A stretch of 64,000 nt of DNA from Cololabis saira (GCF_033807715.1 NC_084596.1:36914879-36978878); one strand, 5' to 3'. Shown: positions 51,400-64,000, counted from the stretch's first letter. The notes: generated from the sequence alone by a model not told the origin. Made by a program: numbers and translations.

Positions 51400-52980
51400 C
51401 ACCCTCAAGAAGATTGTGCATGATATTAAATGAGAAGTTCTTGGAAGCATGAAAATACTTTAAAGCATTAAGAGTTGACTTAAAAAAACAAACCTAATAT
51501 GATTTTTCAGGAGAGATTGGCAATGCATTTCAAAGACTTCTTTTTCACAAAGAGTCACCTTAGTATCATTCTATACTGTTTGATGTCATTCTTTACAATC
51601 AAGCAAAATTCACATGTTTGCTGGCTACTAAAATATTAATTAAAACCAAGAATTATGACAATTCCAAGATTATCTCAGATGATTTGACCAATTGTGCCAT
51701 ATATTGGATCATCACTGACTGGAAGATCAATTCCTTGGCCTTCCAATTTCTCAATATCATTTATCAATAGTTCCACTACGACATCAAAACCATGCAGATC
51801 TTGTGTATGAAAAAGAGATAACAAATGAATATTCAGAAGGACTGAATTACATATCGGGAAAAAGACAAGTGTATTTTGTGTATTCCATGTTTGAGGCCGA
51901 GGGGATTTGCAGGTTCAAAGTCATCGTTGTACAGTTGGATTTGTAACGCATGCGATTTTGTTGTAAACAAAGGGGGAGTTTAAAAATAACTTCCATCACA
52001 AAAGTCTGCATCACAAGTTTCTGCCTCTGATCTACTCTCTTCCCTAAGGAGATCACAAATATCTGGAATTCTGCACATGGATTTCAATGTTTCTTAGATC
52101 GGCACATGTATAAATATATAACTTTAAGAGGTACTTGATCAGTACCAGATTTCTGATTTAATCTGCTGGATCAGGTTGACATAGAACTGCGTGATTTGAT
52201 GATCAGGTAATACCCCATGCGTGTAAACTGGCTTCAAACTGGTATCAGTTTTAGTACCTAACCGCCACTAGAGTGCGCCACAGTGCTCATCTATAACTGT
52301 AGGTTTCTGTGTGAGAAAGGGCCAAGTTTTTTACTTGCTTCACTAAAATATTATATTTTATGGATGTGGTTGACATGTTGTCACAAAACAGAAAACAAAG
52401 TGTTTCCTCATTTCCCGGTTTGAAGTTTTGAAGTTGTCTTCACATGGTCTCTGTGTGGGAAACAGAGCAGCCTAGTTTTCTGGTGGTGAGAAGTTATTCT
52501 AGTCTTTTTGGTTTTTACTCTCTTCTCTTCTTTCTCTCATAATTTTTACTAACCCGTACACACACGTCTGCTCTTATCCTGGCCATCAGGCTTCTGATTT
52601 CTTTTGTTCTCACTTGGTTTGACGAAATCTCTTCCGCCAGTTTGAATCGCACGAGACTCGGTCACCACGTGATCTTGTCCGCCTTTTGTTTTTACAATTC
52701 AGACCATGTATATGAAAGCCATCTTATCACACCCCCACATTTGTAAATTGATGTTTATTTCATGTTTAGTTAGTATGGCTTATATGTAGTTTAGAGATCA
52801 AAATAAAACTCATTCCAGGGGCTGTTGATTGATGTCATTAACACTTGTGTTCATACATGCTGATTTATTTGAATGAGAGAAGCTGTTTGTGGTTATTTTA
52901 CACATATTTGTAACATTTGCTGGTTGCAAAGGCCTGTGCTCCGACAACTTCCTTCTCTGTGTTTCTATAGCACCACCCCT
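51400..52980. other. Unassigned spacer
   Basis: No gene or repeat ends recognised. Confidence 0.3.
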
Positions 52981-52985
52981 GGTGA

Positions 52986-53072
52986 CACGCATAATACACG
53001 CATCATACACGCATGATACGCATAATACACACATAATACATGCATAATACACGCATGATACGCATAATACAA
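52986..53072. repeat. Minisatellite of CATAATACACG-like units
   Basis: About eight degenerate 9-11 bp units of GCATAATACAC / GCATGATAC. Confidence 0.8.
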
Positions 53073-53748
53073 CAGCTATTTTGAGACTGGTTGTGCAGTT
53101 AAGTTATTAATTCCTGATATTCAGGTGGTGCCCAGTTTAGATTTATTCATTTTGATTATTTAATTTATATTATTAATAACTGTCATCAGACAATTATTGA
53201 TAAACCTTTCATAACTTAACAAGGACTCCCTTGTGTTTCAGGAAACAGCTCTGTCTTACCTGCCGAGGCTGTAAGTGTTACTCTCTCCCCTCTTAGCACC
53301 GTGGTGTGAGATTAAGGTGGTGCAGAGGTGGAACAAACTGGCTCTGTGAGTGGAGCTATTGAATCGTTGACGCTTAGTTGGACTGGAACTCCGAATTGTG
53401 CCTATTCTTTCCTTTCTACAGTCAAACCAGTGCAGAGGATAAAAGTTCATGCCATTATCCACAAACATCCCCACAATGTGTGCTACAGTATAAGATCCAG
53501 TGGAACCATGGGCTAATGGTACAAAACCAGTTCCATACAGCTGGAATGGTAATTGTCTTTTTTCAAAATAGGCCAGCATTAGACGAAGAGGTAATAAACT
53601 CGTGTCTCTTGACAGTTTTAGTGGTCGCTACGTACAAACCATAACAAGGCAGAAGGACATTTCTGACCATATTTTTCTTTATATATTTTTTTTTAATCCT
53701 TTCAGTTTAACACACCTTTAATGTTTTCATACAGATGCAACTGACAAC

Positions 53749-54032
53749 CAGAGGTGGGTAGTAACGAGTTACATTTACTCCGTTACATTTACTTGAGGAA
53801 GTTTTGGGAAATGTTGTACTTTTAGGAGTAGTTTTGAATCACTATACTTTTTACTTTTACTTGAGTAGATTTGTGAAGAAGAAACTGTTCCTCTTACTCC
53901 GCTACATTAGGCTACGTTGAGCTGTTACTTTTCTTTTATCCCTTTTATCCGCGTACGCGTCAATCTCATGACATCACTGAGTGATTCTTTGGGAAAAATG
54001 TTTGTTTTTGCATGTTTTGTCACATTTACACA

Positions 54033-54069
<37 letters not shown>

Positions 54070-54493
54070 TCTATGAGTTCATGTTGTTCTAGTTCTGCCT
54101 GGTTAAAAAAGAAAAGTACAAAGGCTTGAAATTTTTGTGCTACTTGTGCTTAATTTATTTTATTATGTATTAAAGTACTTGAATTTACTTTAAGATTATT
54201 TTAATTGAAGCTATTTTTTATTAATTTTCATTTATTTTATTATTTTATTGATTTAATTTGCCTGAAGATGATTATTTTCTACTTTTGTCTGTTTGAATGG
54301 TTGTGTTAAAGAAATAAATCAGACGTTACTCAACAGTTACTCAGTACTTGAGTAGTTTTTTCACCAAGTACTTTTTTACTTTTACTCAAGTAATTATTTG
54401 GATGACTACTTTTTACTTCTACTTGAGTCATATTATTCTGAAGTAACAGTACTTTTACTTGAGTACAATTTTTGGCTCCTCTACCCAGCTCTG
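53749..54493 (+). mobile_element. hAT-type MITE family H, copy 3
   Basis: Perfect 8-bp duplication CTGACAAC (53741-53748, 54494-54501). Same ends and layout as 18614, with a (CA)n block at about 54032-54068. Confidence 0.9.
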
Positions 54494-54501
54494 CTGACAA
54501 C

Positions 54502-55555
54502 TATGCAACAGGTGTATTACAGTACTTTGTAAAGATGAAGGTTATAAATAATCATATGACACAGGTCTGAATGTTGTGGACAGCAACAATCATGCACTGA
54601 CATCAATGTGAATAATCTGAGTCCTTTCTGATCATTACTTATCTCACCTGTCAGGTGTTTATGAAATCACAGCAATCCACATTTTGAAGGGACAGTACAC
54701 GTACATTTGTTTACTATATCAGTTTAGCAGTTTGAAACTGTGCACCTCTATGAAGAACAGCCTGCAGTGTATTCCTTACACGTCAGACTGCTTACTAAAT
54801 TCAAATAAACTGTGTTTGTGGCCGTTCCTCAGTAGGTGGTTTTAAGTCCGGCCAGAGGGATCCACTTTTCCAAAAACTCTTTACTTTATAAGGAGAAACT
54901 AATCATCGTACACTTTACATGCAATGTCTTCTGAAAAACAAAAGGCGATTATGAAATAAACATCAGGTTCACCTTTGTACCTCCATCTTGTCATTATTGG
55001 CTGATGTTGGCAAGTGTTTTTTATTTGATAAACTTTTTAAACTTGATGTCCTTACCCTTAGCGGATGCTTGAACCAAAAATGTACACACAAAACAAACAT
55101 ATAGACAAAAAAACAGGTATAAAATGATCAGAAACAGCCCTGTAGAAGCAGGGTTACCACGTTCTGCAAAAACTGGACCTAAACCTTCCTGATGTCAAAA
55201 TGTAGACAATATTACCAAAACCAAACCTAAAAGCCTTCTGACAAGCAGAATTAATCTGAATGGTATTAGTGTAGTCTCTGTGACTTCCAGCTGACAACAA
55301 CCTCCATGATAACCAGTCTGGATCATCCAAATAGGCTTGTTTCCTAGTTTAGACCCTTTTTCATTTTTATGGTATAACTGATTGAATGAACATGTGATGA
55401 TGAAAATCTGCAAAAATCTGCAAAACATGCATTTATTTTGGGGGTTACAAGCATACGTGACACAAAGAAGCTTTTATTATCATAACATTTAGGATGGTTA
55501 TCTAATTCCTCATCCCTCCCCGGTGGATAGTCAGTCATATTCTGTTGGAAAATAT
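54502..55555. other. Unassigned spacer
   Basis: Nothing recognised. Confidence 0.3.
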
Positions 55556-55558
55556 GTT

Positions 55559-55665
55559 ATTAGATTAGATTAGATTCAACTTTATTGTCATTGCACATGT
55601 CAAAAGTACAGGGCAACGAAATGCAGTTAGCATCTAACCAGAAGTGCTAACTGCATTTCGTCACA
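55559..55665 (-). mobile_element. LINE 3' tail
   Basis: On the minus strand GCATTTCGTTGCCCTGTAC, AATGACAATAAAG and an (ATCTA)n tail, the same 3' layout as the LINE ending at 28108. Very short 5'-truncated copy. A GCAGTTAGCA/TGCTAACTGC inverted pair follows it. Confidence 0.55.
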
Positions 55666-57160
55666 TACCTAGATGTTGTCATTGATAGAAATGAAAAACT
55701 TTGAATTAATTAAAACAAACAAAAAAATGATAATATTTAAAAAATGTGGTTAATGAGGGATCTGTCATTTAATGGAAGTTTTACTTTCTAAAGCTGAGGA
55801 GATATCACAAGCTACTGCAGGTGTCCTTATCACTGCCTGCTATAACAAAAAACCACGTAAAAATTGTATTCAGTTTCATTTTGAAAAAATAAAACATCAA
55901 AAAATGGATATGTTATGTAACAATGGTCTAGAGCTGATACGTTTTGAAACACAAAATCAAAGTTTCAAAGTTAGGTGGCTCAATATTTTGATATATAGCT
56001 TTTGCTAATTGCGAGGGACTGAGCTGGTTAAGCATGATGACACATATTTTCTACAAAAAGGGCTTTTATTCACCACCAAAAGGCCAAGATATACAAATAA
56101 ATCAAAAAGGCCTCTTAAAAAGGTCAAAGAAACAAAATTAAACTCAAAAATGCGACTTGAATTTTAAAGTGTCTCCAAATTGGGGTAAGGAGGTGTGTCT
56201 GAGTGAGAGGAAGTGAGGATAAAATAAATTGCTTTGTATTAATCTGTGTTTTTATTTGTATGAGTGTAACTCTCTTAGTTCTCTCTGCATAACCCTATAA
56301 CTCTAAGTACACTCTTGTCCTGTGAGACGTCTTTTAAAACAATGAAAAAGAAGATCTCACCTTTGAAAAAGATGGCCAAAAACATTTAGACTTTGGCAAT
56401 TATTGTGATTGCACAATGGATGAAGGCAGCGGATGATCATCCAAATGATCACTCAGAGGCAAAGCCCTTATGTAATGCAATAATGCATAATGATGAAGTA
56501 CTGTTATAGCACTAGGACATCGTATTAATGAGCCCAGAAACAGCTGGAAACTACATTTTGATTCTTTTAGATTGACAGACTATCACATCCAGCACTGCCA
56601 GAGATGTGTGAATGCATAAAAAGGTTTTTGCGAGCAGTTCCTTTGAATTAGAAACATTCAGGTTTTCCTTTCAAGCAACTAGTGAATGTGCTGGTTATAA
56701 TTTCTTTGTAAACTTCTTGCAACACTCAAAAGGTTCCTTAGGGATACAAGGAGCTGCTGTTTAACACCCTTCATTCCCCTTCACTTGAGAAAGAAAGACA
56801 GCTGAGTGTGTCCTGACATTCTTTTTGAACACTTTATTGAACGAACAACAATTCTTTCCACCACACACATCTGTGACATTGGATCTAGTTAAAGTACTTA
56901 AAGATTCATTTCAAGAGTACAGAAGTGAATCATGTTTTGATAGTCTTTGGAAAACATTGCAGACACTGCCACAAAGTGCAGTACAACATTATAGCAGTTG
57001 AACATATGAAATAAAGAAAGAGTCCCAGACTTGGTGGGTCTGTTTTAACATCTACAGCACAAATGCAATGATGATGCTTTTAGGAGAACACTCTTTCACC
57101 CCATTCTGGACACCATACTTGGAGAGTCAGACAGATGTTTCTCCAGTGACATAATGACTC
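55666..57160. other. Unassigned spacer
   Basis: No gene or repeat ends recognised. Confidence 0.3.
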
Positions 57161-57164
57161 AAAT

Positions 57165-57235
57165 TCAATTCAATTTTGTTTACATAGCGTCTATTACAAT
57201 ACAAGTTATCTCTAGGCGCTTTCCAGTGACCCAAA
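57165..57235 (-). mobile_element. Short retroelement tail
   Basis: (AATTC)n followed by ATAGCGTCTATTACAA and TCTCTAGGCGCTTTCCA, a common fish retroelement 3' sequence. Confidence 0.4.
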
Positions 57236-57709
57236 ACATGATCCCCGAGCAATTATTACATAAAATGAGAAGAATACTAGATCTAGAGTCAAAATATACA
57301 GACATCTTTCAAGAGGAAGCAGTCTTTTGCTTTGGAGGATTTCATGAAAGGGATTTTGAAGATATCCAACACTGCGATATTCACAGATTTTGGTCATATG
57401 CCTTTCAGTAAGGTTTCCCAAACCTGGCCACCTCTCAAAGCCTCTGTGTCTGAGTTGCCCACCTGGGTAAAGATGTACTTGACATGGGAATGCCCTTAAT
57501 GTGGAGCTATTGGTATTTTTACATAAACACCAGGAGTGAAAATCCAGTTTCTTACAATCAACAGCCGTTTAAGCCAGTGTGTAGCAATATGACTCCCGAC
57601 CAGACGGGGAACGTTCATGTGCCAACTCCATGCATAAGACACAAAGAAGTAAACCTCTACTGGTACAAGGGGTATGACAACACATGTCGGCCTGCTCTCA
57701 TTAATTAGA

Positions 57710-58110
57710 GTCTGTGGTAGCCAGCGCTATCCTCTATGCTGCGGTGTGCTGGGGCAGCAGGCTAAAGGTAGCTGATCTGGAAAGATATTGATGCTGTGGG
57801 GGTGAAGCTGTACTCTGACGGAGGTGTCTGAGAGGAGGATGCTGTCCAAGCTGCATGTCATCTTGGACCATGTGTACCACCCACTCCCCGACGTGCTGGT
57901 CAGCTACAGGAGGACATACTGCACAAGCTGATCACACCAAAATGCACCACAGAGCATCACAGGAAATCATTCTGTGGCCATCAAACTGTACAACTCCTCA
58001 CTCTGAGTGCCAGACACTTCGAGTCAATGGGTTTGCTGTGAACTCTTAATAATGTGCAATAACTACTTTGATGTGCAATAACTACATCTATGTGCAATAT
58101 TCTATATTCA
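57710..58110 (+). pseudogene. L2/Rex1-like LINE C-terminal remnant
   Basis: Frameshifted text with YAAVCWGSR-like residues, RRMLSKLHVILD, HPLPDVLV and a final VAIKLYN pattern, usual before the stop of Rex1/L2-type ORFs. ATGTGCAATAACTAC is repeated in the 3' part. Confidence 0.55.
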
Positions 58111-58194
58111 ACTGTCTATGGTTAACTGTTGTGTTATTTATCACACTGTAGATATATAAGCAAAATGTACATTTATATTTTAGTGTTTAGATTT

Positions 58195-59085
58195 AGATTG
58201 GAGAAGTCCTGCCTCAGGTGGAGGAGTTCAAGTATCTCGCGGTCTTGTTCACGAGCGAGGGAACGATGGAGCGTGAGATTGACAGACGGATCGGTGCAGC
58301 GTCCGCAGTAATGCGGTCGATGTACTGGACCGTCGTGGTGAAGAAGGAGCTGAGTCGAAAGGCGAAGCTCTCGATTTACCGGTCAATCTACGCACCTACC
58401 CTCACCTATGGTCATGAACTTTGGGTAGTGACCGAAAGGACAAGATCGCGGATACAAGCGGCCGAGGGTGGCTGGACGCTCCCTTAGAGATAGGGTGAGG
58501 AGTTCGGTCACCCGGGAGGAGCTCGGAGTCGAGCCGCTGCTCCTTCACATTGAGAGGAGTCAGCTGAGGTGGCTTGGGCATCTGTATCGGATCCTCCTGG
58601 ATCCTCCCTAGGGAGGTGTTCCAGGCATGTCCCTCCTCCCTAGGGAGGTGTTCCAGGCATGTCCCTCCTCCCTAGGGAGGTGTTCCAGGCATGTCCCTCC
58701 TCCCTAGGGAGGTGTTCCAGGCATGTCCCTCCTTGAGGAGACCCCGGGGAAGACCCAGGTCACGCTGGAGAGACTATGTCTCTCAGCTGGCCTGGGAACG
58801 CCTCGGACTCCCCTCGGAAGAGCTGGAGGAAGTGTCTGGGGTGAAGGAAGTCTGGGCATCCCTGCTGAGGCTGCTGCCCCCGCGACCCGGGAACGGATAA
58901 ACGGCGGACGATGGATGGATGGATGGATGTTTAGATTTTTTTTTATATTCGTATTTATGTTTAAATTTATTGATATATTGTATAATTTCCTACTTCTTTA
59001 AGACTTTTCTATGGGCGCATCTGTAGCTGAAGGCAATTTCCCCTCAGGAATCGGTAAAGTATTTCTGATTCTGATTCTTATATTG
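58195..59085 (+). pseudogene. I-like LINE C-terminal remnant with internal minisatellite
   Basis: Frames read VEEFKYLAVLFTSEGTMERE, IDRRIGAASAVMRSMYW, ELSRKAKLSIYRSIY, then HIERSQLRWLGHL and RPRGRPRSRWRDYVSQLAWE. This is the conserved end of a fish I/Nimb-like LINE. A (GGAT)n run at 58912-58928 fits its tail. The frame is broken after RIQAAE and again by a 32-bp tandem repeat. A further retroelement 3' tail (GAAGGCAATTTCCCCTCAGG) follows to 59085. Confidence 0.65.
58605..58732 (+). repeat. 32-bp minisatellite, 4 copies
   Basis: Unit begins TCCCTAGGGAGGTGTTCCAG; near-identical copies start at about 58605, 58637, 58669 and 58701. 32 is not a multiple of three, so each copy shifts the LINE frame. 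Confidence 0.85.
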
Positions 59086-59089
59086 ATTA

Positions 59090-60140
59090 TACGGTCATCA
59101 TATTATATCATATTGTCACGGGCACTTTGTCAACACAACAGATATGTATGCCCCCATGTGGTCAGAGGTGGTATTGCTACATAAAATGTCTTTAATGATT
59201 ACATAAACTCTGGAAAACAAGCACAATTGAGGGCAACTTTTGGAGATTTTAGAGGTCAAACTGCAACAGTGAAAACTTGATTGTATGCTGTGGATGATCT
59301 CCTGAAACAAAAGCTTATTTCTGATTTGTGTGCTTGCAGTACAGTCTATCGCCTTTGATGTGAGAATGGTTTGAGGCAAATTGAAGAGCATGGAGGAAAA
59401 TTACAGAGTTCTCCTTTACATGTTTCATTCTCAAGCTGACGTCTCACTTCCCACAGAGACCCTGCCTTCTCTTTGATTTTAGATGAAGGTTAACCTTCAG
59501 AAGGAGGACTATCTTTGCAAGCTGCTCCCAGAGAGAAGGAAGTGATTCAGACCTAAGTGAATGCAGTACCATGTTTTATTCACTGGAGGAGATGTGGTTA
59601 GAACCGGTTGTACAAATTATTCATCAGAAGAGGAACTGCTGGGCAATTAAAAAAAATTTTAAAAACAAAAAATGTAATTACTCTGCCTTCACAGAGCAAG
59701 AGCAGTTTATAGCAAGTTAGTTTTGTTGGTTCTGAATGTCAGTGGAAAGGGTTTTCACATAACGTAGTCGAATTAGAAAAAGTTCTCAAAAATTAAATGG
59801 ATCACTTCTCAGTGAGTATAGATTTGATTTATTTATAGGCAGGGTACCCTTGTATATAAGATTGTATATGTTTACACGAAAAACAAAAACTGATATTTTG
59901 CACTCTAAAAAGAGACAATTTGAGAAATCCTTAAAAAAGTAAGGCAGCCAGCTAGATCATTGTCATTTGTGTGAACCCAAATCAAGAGGGTGAGTCAAAT
60001 GTAATCTGCAGTTTGTCAAACCTGAGATAACTTTTATGCATTTGAGTTGAGGGAGTTCATAAACGTAAGATGTGTCAACTTCTTCAGAGCTCTTTCAAAC
60101 TTAGGTTCATAAACTGAGACTATTTAGGTTGATTAATATA
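59090..60140. other. Unassigned spacer
   Basis: Nothing recognised. Confidence 0.3.
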
Positions 60141-60169
60141 CATTCATTAATTTTCCACACTGGCTTAAT

Positions 60170-60420
60170 CCTATAAAAGTGTCAATGGGGTCTACTGGAA
60201 TCCATTCCAGCTCATTGCAGGGGTAAACCCTGGACATGTCACCAGTTCATTGTAGGGCCATACATAAATACTCAACCATAGACACTCACAACAATGGGCA
60301 ATTTGAAAATCATTGAACAAACTAACAGACATTTTTGGTCTGTGGGTGGAAGCCAGAGTACCTGAAGATGAACTGGAGGACAGTCCAGTTATAAGGATGA
60401 ACTGGCAGCAGGTACAGAGG
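60170..60420. repeat. Degenerate retroelement 3' region
   Basis: GGAATCCATTCCAGCTCATTG, GTAAACCCTGGACATGTCACC and ACTCACAACAATGGGCAATTT parallel the stretch at 15790-15900. No coding potential. Confidence 0.45.
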
Positions 60421-61095
60421 AACAGCAAGTAATTGTTTTAGGAATGACTCCTAAAATGTTAAACATACTGGTACAAAGAATGCAAATATTTGACGACGGT
60501 CCGATTGATTAGTTTTTTCTTGATGTGATGATGACACTATTTCCCCTCATATTCACGGTCATCTCAGCCTGGTTGTAGCTCAGAAGAGCGTACCGGTGCA
60601 AAGGAATCTATAGTAGAAAAGCTAATTGTTTAAGTTTGAATTATGTATGAAATATGATTATGTTATTAATATAAAATAGAGCTGCAATGATTATGCAACT
60701 AATCGATGACTATTGATTTAATTGCCCACTTATTTTGATAATTGTTTTCAGTCTTTCATTTTTCAGACTAAAAAGTCAAAATTCTCTGATTGCAGCTCCT
60801 TAAATATAATTATTTTTTGGTTTCTCTAGTCTATGACAGTAAATTGTATAACTAGGGATTGTGGACTGTTAGTTTGTAAAAAATAAGACATCTGAGGGTG
60901 TCTTCTTGGGCTTTGGGGAACAGTGATCAACATTTTTCACAATTTATCACAATTTTATAGACCCAAAAGCCAAACAGATTGATTTTTTTTATTTACCTCT
61001 TGTGTCAGTGGCAGCTAAATATCAGCAGCAAAGTTGATTAAAATCTTTCTTGTGTTTATTTTATTCAGAAGGTTGGACACTGTCTTATATGGAAG
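60421..61095. other. Unassigned spacer
   Basis: Nothing recognised. Confidence 0.3.
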
Positions 61096-61096
61096 A

Positions 61097-61537
61097 GTAT
61101 TAGGGCCATGCAGGAGAAAAAATATTTGAGAGGGGAAGATTTTTTTTTTTATTGTGCACTTCGAGAAAAAAGTCGAAATGTTGAGAAAAAAGTCGAAATG
61201 ATGAGAAAAAAGTCGAAATGTCGAGATTAATGTTGAAGCACAATTTCGAGAAAAATGTCGAAATGTTGAGGAGAAAAAAGTCGAAATGTCGAGAATAATG
61301 TTGAAGTACAATTTAGAGAAAAAAGTTGAAATGTGGAGAAAAAATTCAAAATTTCGTGAATAAAGTTTAAATGTTGAGAAAAAAGGCGAAACTTTGACTT
61401 TATTCTTGAAATTGTATTTCAACATTATTCTCGACATTTCGACTTTTTTCTCAACATGTCAACTTTTTTCTCGAAGTGCACAATGAAAAAGAATCTTCCC
61501 CTCTCAAATATTTTTTCTCCTGCCTGGCCCTAATACT
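61097..61537. mobile_element. Inverted-repeat MITE with tandem GAGAAAAAAGTCGAAATG units
   Basis: Ends GTATTAGGGCCATGCAGGAG and the inverse CTGGCCCTAATAC. Inverted arms continue through ATATTTGAGAGGGGAAGATT. Between them about nine degenerate 17-20 bp units GAGAAAAAAGTCGAAATGT run in tandem, with inverse units at the right side. Confidence 0.75.
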
Positions 61538-62730
61538 ATTCCGTAGTCTTATCTTTTTTGTTGTCGACTTTATCATTTTCTGTTAAATTCACTATAGTAA
61601 TCTGGCATTGAAATAATTTACAGACAAATAAATAGAGTTATGTTGTTGAGTCCAGTTGTGACTGTTGCATTGAACCTTTTGATGAGTGGGGGAGAGAAAA
61701 GAACTGGACTGATGGCTTATAGTTTTGTGTTAATAGCGTTTAAATATAAATTTGATACAGAATAACGAGCTTTTGGTGATAACTTAGCCATATGTGTGAG
61801 CGTGGATTCGTGGTTGTGTGCAGAGCCTGCTCAATTGTGAGCATGTGTGTGCAGTGTCCGACAGTCCGGCCCTGGCCAGACTCCTAAACTGGTTGTGGCT
61901 ATGATGTTTCAACTTAGCCAATTTAAGTGACAGTCCAACCAACCAGTGCATGCAAGAAAAAAAACAACTGTCAAAAGGATTCAAACAACAAGGCTTCCAG
62001 CAAACTAAAGGATTTTACACTTGATTAGTAAAAGCCTTGCAGCAATGAAGGTCCTGCCATATTTTACTTCATCACCCTTTGGGCTTTTAATGTGAATTTT
62101 GTTGCTGGCTGACTTCACAAAGTCCTAGATGGAGCATTTGTCAAAGAATGTTGATATCTTATGTACTTTGCAGAAAAAAAAGGAGACTTTTCTCTGTGAC
62201 AGCTGGATTGTGATTAGGATCTGTTTGGAGAGTCGGTTGTTGCTCTCCACGTTCATGGCTGTTAGCGTTTTCCCAGTACATTTGCCACAGTTGCTGATCT
62301 AATGCTCCACTACTACAGTTGCATTATTCATCACTCTGCTTTCCATGCAAAAGTGGGTGCACGTATTGTGCATCTGATTAGGTTTTTAATGCTGTTTTGG
62401 TAATACATAGATTTTGGTAATTCCTCCAGCCTACAGTGAAACATTCCCTGACACATTCTGTCAATTTTTCTTACCTCATGTACATTGAGAATGTGAGAAA
62501 TCAAAACTATTACATTTTGCAAGCAGTTTGAACTCCAGATATTTCATGTTTATCTCATCAGATTTGTTTAATTTGTAAATCATGTTCTCACTGATCACTT
62601 TATCAACTGCACCTAGTATACCTATAAAGTGGTGAGTGTATGTTTATGCATACCAGTTGTACCAGTTGTAAAAGTGAAAACCTAAGCAGGATGCTGAAGA
62701 TCTAGGATTCATTAGATGACACTGCATCAA
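61538..62730. other. Unassigned spacer
   Basis: Nothing recognised. Confidence 0.3.
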
Positions 62731-62732
62731 GA

Positions 62733-63206
62733 ATGATCATTTATCAAGAGCTGATAACCACATGGACAAGGGATTACTCTGGAAAACCTTTGTTGAGGAT
62801 GACAATATCGAACCAATATCTTAAAAGTTTAAACCAAGCACATATTTTGACCATGTCCAGACGTGGTCTTGTCTCTGGGCTCAGATGCAACTTGGATCCA
62901 TCTCTATGTATTACAGTCAAACAAATCAAGTCTGCTCAAAGATATGTTTGGGAGAAAATGATGGCCATGTCCTCTAGATCAAAGACATGTAGAACCATCC
63001 AGATTCCAAGTCAAAAAAACATCAGAAAACCTGCCTTAGAATACAGTAAGTGCACACATTTTAGGGAAAAATGCGCTCCCTTCAAGATCACATCTCTTCC
63101 ATTGAGGTCCGTGCCCTTTTTAACAAAAAAATCCGGGAAGGGGGGCTGTATATCTGTGTATGAATCTGTGAACTCATTAAAAAGAATGGATTTGATCTTT
63201 AGGTAA
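62733..63206 (+). other. Unassigned 157-codon open frame
   Basis: The longest open frame in the last 5 kb. It is basic, with no signal peptide, membrane segment or domain I recognise, and no clear splice partner. It could be a decayed transposase or a chance frame. Not called as a gene. Confidence 0.15.
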
Positions 63207-63594
63207 TTTCATAAAGCCTGGATTGGCGACCTGTCCAAAGTGCTTACCTCTTATTGCCCAGTGACAGCTGGGATCGTCTCCAGTCTGCCAGCGTGACTGA
63301 TTAGGATTGATGCTGGCAAAGGAAATAAATAAATAAATGGACATTGATCTCATGAACACATATTTTATATTTATGCATCTTGCTGACTGTGTGCTGGACG
63401 AGGACTGGCATATTGCCACTAAAAATAGTCACACATACACACCATGAAAGCATCAATCTGTTTCATCACAATATGCTTTAGTGCACATGGCTTTGTATAT
63501 TGTTTGTGTGTCAGCCCTGCAGCATCACACATTGCACATATACACACTTAGCCCAACACCTGTGACTAGCATCTTCATGCGACTGCATTCCCCT

Positions 63595-63705
63595 GCTGAT
63601 GGACAATGAGCGGCTCCAGTGGAGCAGACAAGTGCCTTGCTTAAGGGGACTTCAGTTTTTAGATTAGGTCAGATGAAACTTTAATGTTACCCGTGGAGAT
63701 GCAAG
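63595..63705 (-). mobile_element. Possible retroelement tail
   Basis: TGCCTTGCTTAAGGGGACTT and AGATGAAACTTTAATGTTACCC look like a minus-strand retroelement 3' end (GGGTAACATTAAAGTTTCATCT). Fragment only. Confidence 0.35.
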
Positions 63706-64000
63706 GTCATTGGAGCAGCAGAGAATAAGCTACAGATAAAAATAGCTCCAAAACAGAATATAGTGCAGGAAATGGTGCAAAGAGAACTCACGGGGAATGA
63801 TGTACCAAATAATAAGAAAACACTCGCCCATTTCAGGGGAATGGATGCTATTACAGCACAGATCCGTATGCTTACATCTAATGATAGTTTAGGTTTTGGT
63901 CTCAATTACAACTGATGCTTCTTCGGGCATCACAATATGACATTTTGACTGTGGCTTGTGGTTTATCTGTGCATCTATAATCGTTTCTTGCTCAATGAAG

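Noticed and set aside
58605..58732. CRISPR-like array of 32-bp repeats
   Set aside because: Units are contiguous with no spacers, lie in a LINE frame, and the genome is eukaryotic.

Overview
The window looks like nuclear DNA of a teleost fish. The evidence is: split genes with GT-AG introns; vertebrate protein families; very long (CA)n, (TA)n and (GGAT)n microsatellites; and dense hAT, Harbinger, piggyBac and Mutator-type MITEs mixed with L2/CR1-, L1/Tx1- and I-like LINE remnants. No bacterial genes, operons, CRISPR arrays, rRNAs or tRNAs were seen.

Three protein-coding genes could be rebuilt exon by exon, all on the minus strand. (1) urod, uroporphyrinogen decarboxylase of haem synthesis: 10 coding exons, 13498 down to 5047, 368 codons. 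(2) lyn, a Src-family tyrosine kinase: 12 coding exons, 33142 down to 16446, 508 codons, with SH3, SH2 and kinase domains intact. (3) pkia, the cAMP-dependent protein kinase inhibitor: 2 coding exons, 46914 down to 45247, 78 codons. In all three, splice phases join exactly and the key catalytic or binding residues are present. They do not form a pathway. They are neighbours transcribed in the same direction, pkia then lyn then urod.

Layout. 1-4.9 kb: MITEs (palindromic, Harbinger-like, CCCTGTCCCAAT type) and a LINE tail. 4.9-13.7 kb: urod and its promoter. 13.7-16.4 kb: microsatellite-rich spacer. 16.4-33.2 kb: lyn, whose introns hold hAT MITEs, a 610-bp MULE-like MITE with a perfect 9-bp target duplication, a deleted L2/CR1-like LINE and an L2-like LINE 3' end. 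33-45 kb: transposons plus a possible lyn promoter near 39.3 kb. 45-48.4 kb: pkia, with a candidate CpG-rich promoter held between two copies of one hairpin MITE. 48.7-64 kb: no recognisable host gene, but nested MITEs, a transposase-like remnant, a third copy of a hAT MITE family and several LINE fragments.

The main observations are: long TG tracts at both ends of lyn intron 10; well-delimited MITEs with readable target duplications; a hAT-type insertion flanked by a 26-bp direct repeat instead of 8 bp; and two unrelated MITEs that share the same simple tandem motif. I found no clearly new multi-gene system. All identifications rest on reading the sequence and remembered family motifs; no search was run.
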